Source of the DNA: Microcaldota archaeon
GTDB taxonomy: Archaea; Micrarchaeota; Micrarchaeia; Micrarchaeales; Micrarchaeaceae
Direction of reading: 5' to 3'
Length of the DNA stretch: 15,604 bases
Assembly: GCA_021834785.1 (NCBI GenBank)
Contig: JAKBRJ010000015.1
Span: 1 to 15,604 of the forward strand
Part shown: piece after piece, positions 1 through 6,749 of the stretch
Layout of the letters: each line of letters starts with the position of its first letter
Position numbering within the stretch: the stretch's first letter is position 1
The notes under the pieces: model-generated
Seen by the model: only the letters and a program-made list of their open reading frames with translations
What the model was told of the DNA's origin: nothing
Database searches by the model: none
Made by a program: the position numbers and the translations under genes

Positions 1-1036
1 GTTTACATCTATACAACCCCCTATGCACCCTTCCGTTTGTCTCTTTGCCGCACAGTGCACACGTCTTTGACGTATCCTTCTCTGATACTTTTGCCATCTT
101 TACCCCGAACTCCTTTGCCTTGTAGAATAGCTGTTTCGTTATCTCGGCAAACTGCCACTGATGTATTTTCTGGTTTGCATTATCGTTATATTTGGCATTG
201 TCCCTTATGTGCAACAGATCGCCTACGACTATGCCTTTGTTCTCAGCCTTTGCTGTTTGCACAATTGACTTTGTCATCGAATGCAACTGCTGTTTCAATT
301 GATGCAGCGCCTTTCTTGCAATCTGCCTTTTTTCCTTACTTGTCCTTTTTCCCATTGTTGAAAGAATGGCCTGCTGCTTCGCATTCTTTTTGTTTCTGTA
401 CCTGTTTATAGAACTGGCCTTTCCTCCCGAATAAATTACAACCTTTTTGCCGTCGAGTACTGTTGCGAGGTTTCTCACTCCAAGGTCTATGTATAGATTG
501 TCTTTTGGCGCCGATTCCTGCTGTTCTTTTATATCAACCACTATTGATGCATACCATTTGTCTGTTTTGTATAATTCGATGTATTTTACAATTCCATCAT
601 ACCGCAGATTTGGAATTTTTAGGTCAAGATGCGGCAACCCTTTTTCTTCTCTGTATTTCATCGACATCGGAACTGTCAAAATGTTCCCATCAATTTTTAT
701 CTGCTGGGATTTGAAAGGTATTACCCATTCTGTGTTCTTCTTGTGGTATCTTGGATATGCTGCATTTGCATTGTTTCTGCGAAGTTTAAGGAATGACTTT
801 ATTGCGCCTTCCACTTTCTGCAATACAGCTTGTGCCGTCTGGGAAGGCAGCAATGCATATAGCGCGTTGTCCTTTAGGATATTGCAGAGATTGTAGTAGA
901 AGTAGAATTTTTGCTCTCTCTTGTATCTTTGGCTGTTTTCATACAACGCAGAATTATACAATCCATTGGTTATCTTTGCAAGATTGTCCAGTATCTCATA
1001 ATTGCCCTCCACCTTTACAACCTGAGTTAATTTCAT
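1..1036 (-). CDS. tnpB: TnpB/OrfB-type IS200/IS605 RNA-guided nuclease, partial (C-terminus beyond window edge)
   Basis: I translated the reverse strand from ATG at 1036: 345 codons stay open to base 2, so the gene continues off the left edge. It reads as a TnpB/IS605 OrfB protein: N-terminal wedge-like region, the RuvC-I motif IDLG (Asp184), a basic helical stretch around 206-265, the RuvC-II strand GIVVGDL (268-274), then TSKTCALCG (322-330) and RGLYRC (339-344), which form the first part of the C-terminal zinc finger. The last Cys pair and RuvC-III Asp lie outside the window. TnpB family members are RNA-guided DNA nucleases encoded in IS200/IS605 elements. Position 272, where canonical TnpB has the catalytic Glu, is Gly; Glu319 could replace it. 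An AGTG core lies 6 nt before the ATG, the spacing seen for host genes here. No tnpA is visible in the window. Confidence 0.9.
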   Translation of the reverse strand, partial: MKLTQVVKVEGNYEILDNLAKITNGLYNSALYENSQRYKREQKFYFYYNLCNILKDNALYALLPSQTAQAVLQKVEGAIKSFLKLRRNNANAAYPRYHKKNTEWVIPFKSQQIKIDGNILTVPMSMKYREEKGLPHLDLKIPNLRYDGIVKYIELYKTDKWYASIVVDIKEQQESAPKDNLYIDLGVRNLATVLDGKKVVIYSGGKASSINRYRNKKNAKQQAILSTMGKRTSKEKRQIARKALHQLKQQLHSMTKSIVQTAKAENKGIVVGDLLHIRDNAKYNDNANQKIHQWQFAEITKQLFYKAKEFGVKMAKVSEKDTSKTCALCGKETNGRVHRGLYRCK

Positions 1037-1049
1037 TTACTTCACTATC

Positions 1050-1085
1050 GTATTATATATTTAATTACAATTATAAATATATGCA
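1050..1085 (-). promoter_or_regulatory. A/T-rich promoter region of tnpB
   Basis: Upstream of the tnpB ATG the minus strand has two TATA-like stretches, TTAAATATATAA (1063-1052) and ATATATTTATAA (about 1082-1071). They lie about 20-45 nt before the start codon. Which one is used cannot be told from the sequence. Confidence 0.45.
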
Positions 1086-1097
1086 TTTCGCATTCAT

Positions 1098-1118
1098 CCC
1101 ACGAATGAAGTTCGTGGG
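1098..1118. mobile_element. Terminal hairpin of the IS200/IS605 element (upstream end)
   Basis: CCCACGAA (1098-1105) and TTCGTGGG (1111-1118) form a perfect 8-bp stem with a 5-nt loop, directly upstream of the tnpB promoter. IS200/IS605 elements have no inverted repeats but carry short subterminal hairpins recognised by their Y1 transposase. This hairpin is in the right place for the left end. On the minus strand a TTTAC (1141-1137) lies 18 nt outside the hairpin foot, a plausible cleavage/target tetranucleotide, so the element boundary may be at about 1136/1137. The boundary is inferred. Confidence 0.6.
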
Positions 1119-1224
1119 CTTTCTGCTAGGCATTCTGTAAACATCCAGATTTCCATGGCTATCGATGCCAAACGTTTTTGGCTCCAAAAAAGGTTGCCCG
1201 CTCAATACCTGCCAATAAAGTATT

Positions 1225-1273
1225 ACATTGCGATGTAATAAAAATCAATAAATAATGACATTGTAATGTAATA
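1225..1273. repeat. Paired 16-bp operator-like repeats upstream of the DUF4143 ATPase gene
   Basis: ACATTGCGATGTAATA (1225-1240) and ACATTGTAATGTAATA (1258-1273) match at 14 of 16 positions and start 33 bp apart, about three helical turns. Each holds its own dyad: TATTACAT-TGCG-ATGTAATA at 1221-1240 and ACATT-GT-AATGT at 1258-1269. The second copy abuts the TATA-like element at 1277-1284. This looks like a tandem operator. The cognate regulator is unknown. Confidence 0.5.
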
Positions 1274-1274
1274 A

Positions 1275-1286
1275 GATTTAAATAGT
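1275..1286 (+). promoter_or_regulatory. TATA box of the DUF4143 ATPase gene
   Basis: TTTAAATA (1277-1284) is centred about 25 nt before the ATG at 1306. Transcription would therefore start at or near the start codon, making the mRNA essentially leaderless. No Shine-Dalgarno core precedes this ATG, which fits. Confidence 0.55.
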
Positions 1287-1305
1287 TTCCCGTTATATCT
1301 TTATT

Positions 1306-2574
1306 ATGGAAATTGAGGCATTAGAAAGTTTTAATACGTGGTGGCGCACTGGAAAAGTAAGAGACGACCTCTTAGCAAGCTATAGGCGCCACCTCTTTTC
1401 GCATATACATAAATATATTGGAACGCGGCAGGCGATTCTTATATATGGCTTGAGAAGAGTAGGTAAAAGCACCATGTTATACCAAATCATAAACGACCTC
1501 CTTGCTTCAGTAAAGCCAAATAACGTGCTGTATTTTTCATTTGATGATAAAAGATACGAACTTGAAGATGTCCTTAACACATATCAAAAATCGGTATTGC
1601 ATAATACATTCGAAAACGAAGCTAAGAAAATGTATATTTTCTTGGATGAAATACAAAAAGTAGAAGACTGGGAAAACAAAATAAAAAGCTATTACGACTT
1701 ATATCCGAATGTAAAATTTATCCTGAGCGGATCGGCATCGATAGCGCTAAGACGGGGTGCAACTGAAAGCCTTGCCGGAAGGATATTTGATTTTATTCTT
1801 GAACCTTTGAGTTTTATCGAATTCCTTGAAATGTATGGGAGAGACGTATCTAAAATCAGGAAAAATCCAGATTTATGGAATAGGGATATCTTGCCATTAT
1901 TCGATAAATATATAAAATTTGGAACGTTTCCCGAACTTATACACATAGATAATGAAGAGATAGCTAAAAAGTACATTAATTCTGACGTAATCGAAAAGAT
2001 ACTGTATAGGGACCTGCCAGAAGCTTTTGGCATTTCGGACATTGAACTGCTGAGAATGCTTGTCGATATAGTATCAAAAAGCCCAGGCATGCTTGTAGAT
2101 TATGCCGCACTTAGCAGGGATTTGAAAAGGGACCAGAGGACAATAGCAAACTATTTTGAATATCTTGAATTTGGTATGATTGTAAAATTTGTTTTCAATT
2201 ATAGCGGATCTCCTCTCACAAGCAAAAGAAAGCTTAAGAAGGTGTATCTGCAGACGCCGAACCTTGCGTTTGCGTCTGGAGAAAATCTAGATCGTATTTT
2301 ACCGAAAATGCTAGAGAATGTGGTAATGCTTGCAAGCAGAGCGGTATTCTTTTATAGAGCTTCTTTTGAAGTAGATTTTGTATTGCAAAAGGGCAATAAG
2401 TTAATCGGCATTGAGGTAAAGTCAGGAAGCGCAAATATAAGACAACTTCTTAAGCTAAAAGAAAAATTTGGAAACAAGATTGCAAGGCTGCTTTTATTAA
2501 GCGAAACCGATGAAAAACCTGCAGAGGGCATAGAAATAATTAAGATATGGCAGTATTGCTTATTCAACGGATAG
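1306..2574 (+). CDS. AAA_14/DUF4143 family ATPase
   Basis: This 422-residue protein belongs to the archaeal/bacterial P-loop ATPase family with an AAA_14 N-terminal half and a DUF4143 C-terminal half. Visible motifs: Walker A GLRRVGKST (48-56), Walker B IFLDE (111-115) followed by IQKVEDWE, a sensor-like SGSAS (141-145), and LAGR (156-159). A winged-helix-like segment spans about 260-292. The C-terminus has VDFVL (356-360) and GIEVKSG (368-374), a D...E-x-K arrangement typical of the PD-(D/E)xK-like fold in this family. Its biological role is generally unknown; members are often patchily distributed accessory genes. It stands alone between an IS element and a convergent housekeeping gene. The ATG fits a leaderless transcript. 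Confidence 0.85.
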   Translation: MEIEALESFNTWWRTGKVRDDLLASYRRHLFSHIHKYIGTRQAILIYGLRRVGKSTMLYQIINDLLASVKPNNVLYFSFDDKRYELEDVLNTYQKSVLHNTFENEAKKMYIFLDEIQKVEDWENKIKSYYDLYPNVKFILSGSASIALRRGATESLAGRIFDFILEPLSFIEFLEMYGRDVSKIRKNPDLWNRDILPLFDKYIKFGTFPELIHIDNEEIAKKYINSDVIEKILYRDLPEAFGISDIELLRMLVDIVSKSPGMLVDYAALSRDLKRDQRTIANYFEYLEFGMIVKFVFNYSGSPLTSKRKLKKVYLQTPNLAFASGENLDRILPKMLENVVMLASRAVFFYRASFEVDFVLQKGNKLIGIEVKSGSANIRQLLKLKEKFGNKIARLLLLSETDEKPAEGIEIIKIWQYCLFNG

Positions 2575-2588
2575 GGCAGGCAAGTTAC

Positions 2589-2595
2589 AAAAAAA
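2589..2595 (-). terminator. T7 tract downstream of the S-adenosylmethionine synthetase gene
   Basis: The minus strand has seven consecutive T (complement of A at 2589-2595) about 35 nt past the stop of the synthetase gene, in the 56-bp gap between two convergent genes. Archaeal RNA polymerase terminates at such U-tracts without needing a hairpin. Confidence 0.4.
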
Positions 2596-2630
2596 GTGCG
2601 ATGCCGACTCTGTGAACAATATGCTGCATG

Positions 2631-3830
2631 CTAGAACATGCTGTACTTGCCCGCCACGATTTCCCTCGTTAGAAATCCTATGTTTTCCAGCGACTGCTCT
2701 GCAAGTCCGGTCAGCTTGTTGGCAATGTTAGATATGCTTCCTTTTCCGTCAAGTATTACCTTTATGTCGAGGTTCCTTGGATCGTTTATAGGCCTTCCTA
2801 TCTGCGATACGATCGACACATTGCATTCTATTATTTCAGGATACAGCTTCACCGCATCGGAAGCTATCTCGTTGGCCAATATGCTGTATATCTTACCAAC
2901 ATGGCTTACCGGATTCTTGCCTGCTGCAGCTTCTAGGCTCATGTGCCTGAATGGAGTTATTATGCCGTTCGCCCTGTTGCCCCTTCCAACCGAACCATCG
3001 TCGCCGGATTCACAGCTCAATCCCGATTTGGTCAGATAGAAGCTGCCGCTTGCACGATGATCCCCGTTGTTAATTATTACCTCTACCTCTTTTGATGTTA
3101 TCTTCTTGGCAAATGCCTTTACATCTTCAGCAATCCTTGCCTTGTAATCATCGTACTGGTCTGCATTCGCGACAAACTTAGATACGAATGCAATTGCAAT
3201 TGTAAGGGTTATCTTGTCTTCTTCGCGCACACCCATGACCTTTATGTCCTCTCCAACATACGGATGTGCTTGCTTGTATTCGCTCCCGTTTAGGAAGTGC
3301 TCCGATTCTAGGACAAGCTTTTCGGTTTCAGTGAACGGCGCAAAACCTATGCCAAATGATGTGTCGTTGGACAGCGGCACATCTGTGCTCCTATTGAATA
3401 TGCCGGTGAGATCAGAAGAACCCATTAGGATCTTCGAATTGAATATTACTTCATTATCTAGGTCAAGGAACCTTGTATGCTCCTTCAAATAATCCTTCGC
3501 AGCTTTTAGCACGATATCGTCCACAGGTATGTCTATGTCCTGATATCTTTTTATTGCCCTTCCGGCAAGTATAATTTCTATAGGCTTTGTTATTTTGCCC
3601 ACGCCGAAAGACGCTTCAGATGCACCTCCTATTATCAGGCCCTTGTCCAGATTATGGTGCAGTATCATGCCGGTGTTGTCCATATAAGCCTTTGACAGCT
3701 CGACACTCGCCCTTTCCACTATCCCGTCTATCAGGCTGTCCGGATGCCCTATGCCCTTCCTTTCCACATACTCGACGTTTTGGCTTGCGATGTGCGCCGA
3801 TCTGCTTTCCGATATCCTTATGTTGCTCAT
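2631..3830 (-). CDS. mat: Archaeal-type S-adenosylmethionine synthetase (methionine adenosyltransferase)
   Basis: The enzyme makes S-adenosylmethionine from methionine and ATP, supplying methyl groups for RNA, protein and lipid methylation. The sequence is the archaeal MAT family, which is distinct from bacterial MetK. Landmarks from the chosen start: VERKGIGHPDSLIDG (22-36), HHNLDKGLIIGGA (58-70), NNGDHRASGSFYLTKSG (254-270), CESGDDGSVGRGNRANG (273-289), and SLEAAAGKNPVSHVGKIY (298-315). I chose ATG 3830 (MSNIRI...), giving 399 residues, near the roughly 400 usual for the family. An upstream in-frame ATG at 3929 would add 33 residues that resemble no MAT N-terminus, and that ATG lies upstream of the likely transcript start. 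The gene follows aIF5B on the same strand after 167 bp and appears to have its own promoter. Confidence 0.93.
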   Translation of the reverse strand: MSNIRISESRSAHIASQNVEYVERKGIGHPDSLIDGIVERASVELSKAYMDNTGMILHHNLDKGLIIGGASEASFGVGKITKPIEIILAGRAIKRYQDIDIPVDDIVLKAAKDYLKEHTRFLDLDNEVIFNSKILMGSSDLTGIFNRSTDVPLSNDTSFGIGFAPFTETEKLVLESEHFLNGSEYKQAHPYVGEDIKVMGVREEDKITLTIAIAFVSKFVANADQYDDYKARIAEDVKAFAKKITSKEVEVIINNGDHRASGSFYLTKSGLSCESGDDGSVGRGNRANGIITPFRHMSLEAAAGKNPVSHVGKIYSILANEIASDAVKLYPEIIECNVSIVSQIGRPINDPRNLDIKVILDGKGSISNIANKLTGLAEQSLENIGFLTREIVAGKYSMF

Positions 3831-3939
3831 TAAATCATTTTTATTTTTTAAACCTGCCAGCTGAATTATGGAAGATAGATATTCAAACCAAGTTAATAAG
3901 TTCCTTCCGCAAACGCTTATGCAGTACATATGCTTTTTT

Positions 3940-3950
3940 GATATATAAAG
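3940..3950 (-). promoter_or_regulatory. TATA box of the S-adenosylmethionine synthetase gene
   Basis: CTTTATATAT on the minus strand (3950-3941) is a good archaeal TATA box. It predicts a transcript start near 3920 and a leader of about 90 nt before the ATG at 3830. A weaker TTTAAAAAATA lies around 3852-3842 and could give a shorter leader. Confidence 0.5.
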
Positions 3951-3997
3951 AGTGTTGACAAAAATATTCCAAAAAGCATATTCTCCGCCTTTGGTTT

Positions 3998-5752
3998 TTA
4001 GCGCTTCTCCTTCTTTTTAATCACGATTATTTTTTCAAGGAGATCCTTCTCGTCATCAGCCAGCAGCGATGAGAATTCGCCTTTCAGGAGCACTTGGTCG
4101 CCGTCGCTGACCCGCACGTACAGCGTCTGCCCCTCGCGCACCTGGCGCCCAAATGATGGTTCATCCATAGATACTGCCACCTGGTCGCCTTTCTTTGCTG
4201 ACTGAAGGGGCGACTTTTCGTTCTGTATGCCCCTGATCTTGCCCACAACCTCGCCTATGTCATTCATGATAACATTGTTCGGCCTTATCCTGCCCAGTTT
4301 TATTTCTATGCCAAAAATTGCAGGGTGCGATGCCCTGAAGCAGGAATTTGGCAATACCTCTATCTCGGCAGGGAATGCTATGCTCTCTTCCACCCTCTTC
4401 TGCCTGTTCTTGGAGCTTTCTTCTACAAACGCTTTGTAGTCGTCTACAAGCTTGTATATTATATCGCTGCTTATTACTTTTATGCTGCTGGATGCTGCAG
4501 CCTCCTTCGCATCGTCTTCCATCTGGACGTTGAACGCCATAACCACAGCATAAGTTGGATTTGACGCGAGCATGCCGAATGCATCTATTATGTCGCGCTT
4601 GGAGATGCTGCCTATGCCCTTCTTGCTTATCCTGAAATTTTCAGATGCAAGCAGTTTTGATATGGCTTCTATGCTCCCTATGGAATCGGCTTTCAGGACT
4701 ATGCCTTCCCGGTCTACCTTGAATACGTCGCTTAATTCGGTAGTTATCTCCTTTGCATAGTCATTTCCAATTGCCTGCATTATTGGAGAGCCTGGCATCG
4801 CATCCTCCAAGCCAACTGCGCTTATCTTGATTCCAGAAGCCGCATTTACCTCATCTACATAGTAGAACTTGCTCGTCGATTCAAGCATCTCATGCAATGG
4901 CTTGGGCTTTAGGAGCGCCCTTATTTTTGTTGTTACTACCTTATTGTCTGCAGTGGCGAACGCTATCTGGTCGTTCACTCTAAGCGTGCCGTCGTAAAGT
5001 ATCACGTCTATCGTGGTGCCAAGGCCCTTCTCCTCTTTCTTTTCGAGTATGCTCCCTTTGCCTGGGCCATTGACCTCTATGTTTAGTTTCATTTCGAGGA
5101 ACCTCTGCGCCAGCCCGGATACCAGCATAAGCAGTTCAGCTATGCCCTCTCCAGTTTTTGCGCTGAGAGGGACTATGGCCAGTTCCTTCTGGAAGTTCTC
5201 TACCCTGCTGTAGAGTTCGCTATTGAATCCCAATTCGCTCAGTCTGCCTATGAGCTCGAATAGCTTAGTGTCAAGGGCTGACCTGACCGCTTCTGATTGT
5301 TTGGAAAGTGCTTCAACATAACTTTTTGATTTTGTTGCCCTCCAGCCAGTTATAAGATCTATCTTATTTGCAGCGATTATGAACGGGGTTTTGTATTCCT
5401 TGAGAATGTTTATGGCTTCTATGGTCTGGGGCTGGAAGCCCTGCATTATGTCAACTACTACAATGGCCAGGTCTGCAACGCTGCCGCCCCGCTTCCTCAG
5501 GTTGGTGAACGCTTCATGGCCAGGAGTGTCTATGAACAGAAGCCCAGGCAGGGTTATGGAGCCCTTTGCCATACCAGGGATGTCGGCGCATACGCTGTTG
5601 ACAACGCTTATAGGGACCTCGCTGGCACCTATGTGCTGGGTTATCCTGCCAGACTCTTTCGATGCTATCGCAGTATTCCTTATCCTGTCCAATAGCGATG
5701 TCTTGCCGTGGTCGACATGACCCATCACGCTTATTATCGGCTGTCTTATCAT
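3998..5752 (-). CDS. infB: Translation initiation factor aIF5B (IF-2 family GTPase)
   Basis: aIF5B is the GTPase that promotes ribosomal subunit joining in translation initiation, acting with aIF1A and initiator tRNA. The 584-residue length is that of archaeal aIF5B. From ATG 5752 the GTPase motifs are: G1 GHVDHGKT (11-18), a switch-I-like segment ITQHIGA (37-43), G3 DTPGHE (75-80) and G4 NKID (129-132). They are followed by the usual beta-barrel domain II, the IF2-N3-like domain III and C-terminal domain IV. A GTG nine bases upstream (5761) also opens the frame. However, AGGTG (5763-5759) sits exactly 6 nt before ATG 5752, the spacing used by other genes here, so the ATG is preferred. No intein or frameshift was seen. 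The C-terminus is lysine-rich (IVIKKKEKR). Confidence 0.95.
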   Translation of the reverse strand: MIRQPIISVMGHVDHGKTSLLDRIRNTAIASKESGRITQHIGASEVPISVVNSVCADIPGMAKGSITLPGLLFIDTPGHEAFTNLRKRGGSVADLAIVVVDIMQGFQPQTIEAINILKEYKTPFIIAANKIDLITGWRATKSKSYVEALSKQSEAVRSALDTKLFELIGRLSELGFNSELYSRVENFQKELAIVPLSAKTGEGIAELLMLVSGLAQRFLEMKLNIEVNGPGKGSILEKKEEKGLGTTIDVILYDGTLRVNDQIAFATADNKVVTTKIRALLKPKPLHEMLESTSKFYYVDEVNAASGIKISAVGLEDAMPGSPIMQAIGNDYAKEITTELSDVFKVDREGIVLKADSIGSIEAISKLLASENFRISKKGIGSISKRDIIDAFGMLASNPTYAVVMAFNVQMEDDAKEAAASSSIKVISSDIIYKLVDDYKAFVEESSKNRQKRVEESIAFPAEIEVLPNSCFRASHPAIFGIEIKLGRIRPNNVIMNDIGEVVGKIRGIQNEKSPLQSAKKGDQVAVSMDEPSFGRQVREGQTLYVRVSDGDQVLLKGEFSSLLADDEKDLLEKIIVIKKKEKR

Positions 5753-5859
5753 CGATAGCACCTAGTAAAAACCGAACCTTATGCATGAAGCTATTGGCAG
5801 TTCAGATTTTTAGATTTTACCACTGAAGGTTTTTATTGCATTTAGGAATAGATGCAGGC

Positions 5860-5867
5860 AAAAAAAA
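5860..5867 (-). terminator. T8 tract after the small basic ORF
   Basis: The minus strand carries eight consecutive T (complement of A at 5860-5867) starting 16 nt after the stop codon of the 62-residue ORF. This is a good archaeal U-tract terminator. It would separate that ORF from aIF5B, which begins about 107 nt further on. Confidence 0.5.
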
Positions 5868-5883
5868 CCTCATCATGGCTTAT

Positions 5884-6072
5884 TTATTTTATTTTTTTCT
5901 TGTCGGGCAGATACGAAGGAACAGCCTGATATTCGTCCAGCCATTCCATATGCCACGAATACGGCGTGTCCTTTATTATTATAATACTGCGGTTGTTGTT
6001 AGGGTCGTTGGCAAGCTTCTGCTCGCGCATCCTTCTCTTGATATTCAATATCCTTTGCGATATGGGATTCAT
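5884..6072 (-). CDS. Small basic protein of unknown function (62 aa)
   Basis: I do not recognise this protein. From ATG 6072 it is 62 residues, with a strongly basic N-terminal half (NIKRRMREQK at about 10-19), an isoleucine-rich strand (SIIIIKD), an aromatic segment (PYSWHMEWLDEYQ) and a lysine-rich end. There is no signal peptide or membrane helix. A start 30 bases upstream (6102) is also open and would overlap the preceding gene by 17 nt; ATG 6072 leaves a 13-nt gap instead. ATG 6072 sits in a 16-base stretch identical to the one around the start of the double-Lrp gene, which favours it. The tight spacing behind the RAM-domain gene suggests co-transcription. The T8 tract after its stop supports a real transcript end. 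Confidence 0.55.
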   Translation of the reverse strand: MNPISQRILNIKRRMREQKLANDPNNNRSIIIIKDTPYSWHMEWLDEYQAVPSYLPDKKKIK

Positions 6073-6085
6073 GATAACATCTTGT

Positions 6086-6412
6086 TTATGATTTATGCGC
6101 ATTCCTTTGTGCCATGTTTTTCAGCTTGCTGTAGCATATGAGCTCGCCATAGCCTTTGGCCATATGCCTTTCCATATAATTCTCAGCTTCCCTGTGCGTC
6201 TTTACGCTATTGAATCTTGCCATTATCTGGAATCCGCATTGGCCGCCTGATATGTATAGCTCTTTCACTTCATCCAGTTTCAGTATGCTGCCCGCCACCT
6301 CGCCCACCTCTGCATCGCTATAAGCATTCAATATATAGAATTTATGAAATCCTGCCCTGCTTGCTTCGGCAGTAGAACATGGCGCTTTTTTGCGGTTTTC
6401 TTTGGATCCCAT
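6086..6412 (-). CDS. Stand-alone Lrp/AsnC-type RAM (ligand-binding) domain protein
   Basis: The 108-residue protein lacks a helix-turn-helix. Residues about 23-96 look like the alpha-beta RAM domain of Lrp/AsnC regulators: strand FYILNAY, helix DAEVGEVAGSILKL, strand VKELYISGGQCGFQIMARF, helix HREAENYMERHMA, strand GELICYSKL. Stand-alone RAM proteins bind small molecules such as amino acids and can hetero-oligomerise with full Lrp proteins. A lysine-rich N-terminal tail of about 20 residues precedes it. A GTG at 6421 also opens the frame, but AGTG (6422-6419) lies 6 nt before ATG 6412, so the ATG is preferred. It is transcribed divergently from the double-Lrp gene at 6750 across a 337-bp region, which suggests a shared regulatory circuit. 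The family call rests on pattern and not on a search. Confidence 0.6.
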   Translation of the reverse strand: MGSKENRKKAPCSTAEASRAGFHKFYILNAYSDAEVGEVAGSILKLDEVKELYISGGQCGFQIMARFNSVKTHREAENYMERHMAKGYGELICYSKLKNMAQRNAHKS

Positions 6413-6453
6413 CAAAATCACTTATACATGATCAGAAAAGCAGTAGGGAATAG

Positions 6454-6542
6454 TGGTGTTGGGGATAAGGGTGGAATAGGGGTTGTATTGTGTAGGATAA
6501 TGCCTTTATAAAACGCATATCTACAACCATGACCCAACACCA
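6454..6542. repeat. Nested inverted repeats in the divergent promoter region
   Basis: Outer arms TGGTGTTGGG (6454-6463) and CCCAACACCA (6533-6542) are perfect 10-bp complements. Inside them, GGTTGTA (6481-6487) pairs with TACAACC (6522-6528). Alternatively TGTAG-g-ATA-a-TGC (6491-6503) pairs with GCATATCTACA (6515-6525), with two single-base bulges and TTTATAAA in the loop. The two inner options share 6522-6525 and exclude each other. This could be a DNA operator array for the flanking Lrp-type regulators or, read on the minus strand, a structured leader of the RAM gene. Confidence 0.55.
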
Positions 6543-6720
6543 ATGATATGATATAAGGGTTTGCTTTATAAATAGTTATACTGCATATTATGCGTGTATT
6601 TCTTGTTTTTAATACAAAATTTAGTTAAAAATATAGATTTTTTCATATTTAGATTTCAAATTTATGTTTTTTATAAGGATAATTGATTTAAAGTCTAAAT
6701 TTTTTAAGAATAGAAATCTA

Positions 6721-6731
6721 TTTATATTTAT
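6721..6731 (+). promoter_or_regulatory. TATA box of the double-Lrp gene
   Basis: TTTATATTTAT is centred about 25 nt before the ATG at 6750, so the message is predicted to be leaderless. No GGTG-type ribosome binding core precedes the start. Confidence 0.5.
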
Positions 6732-6749
6732 AATTAATTAGATGTTATC

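Larger units (their letters stand above)
6413..6749. promoter_or_regulatory. 337-bp divergent control region
   Basis: This region has no credible gene. TTTATAAA occurs at 6505-6512 and 6565-6572 and could serve the leftward RAM gene. A TATA-like stretch at 6721-6731 serves the rightward gene. GCATATTATGC (6583-6593) is an 11-bp dyad with GCATA arms. About 6600-6735 is almost pure A/T. Confidence 0.5.

Noticed and set aside
37..1140. Several plus-strand open frames over the left end (for example 447-896 and 793-1140)
   Set aside because: They are antisense to the clear TnpB reading frame on the minus strand and show no recognisable protein features.
1225..1273. A CRISPR-like repeat
   Set aside because: There are only two 16-bp copies, with internal dyads and a promoter-proximal position. 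This fits an operator pair, not an array.
3831..3929. An N-terminal extension of S-adenosylmethionine synthetase from ATG 3929
   Set aside because: The 33 extra residues do not look like this family, and the likely transcript start near 3920 is downstream of that ATG.
5836..6141. A 101-codon plus-strand frame between aIF5B and the RAM gene
   Set aside because: It is antisense to the 62-residue ORF and the terminator, with a Phe/Tyr/Val-rich shadow-like composition and no ribosome binding core.
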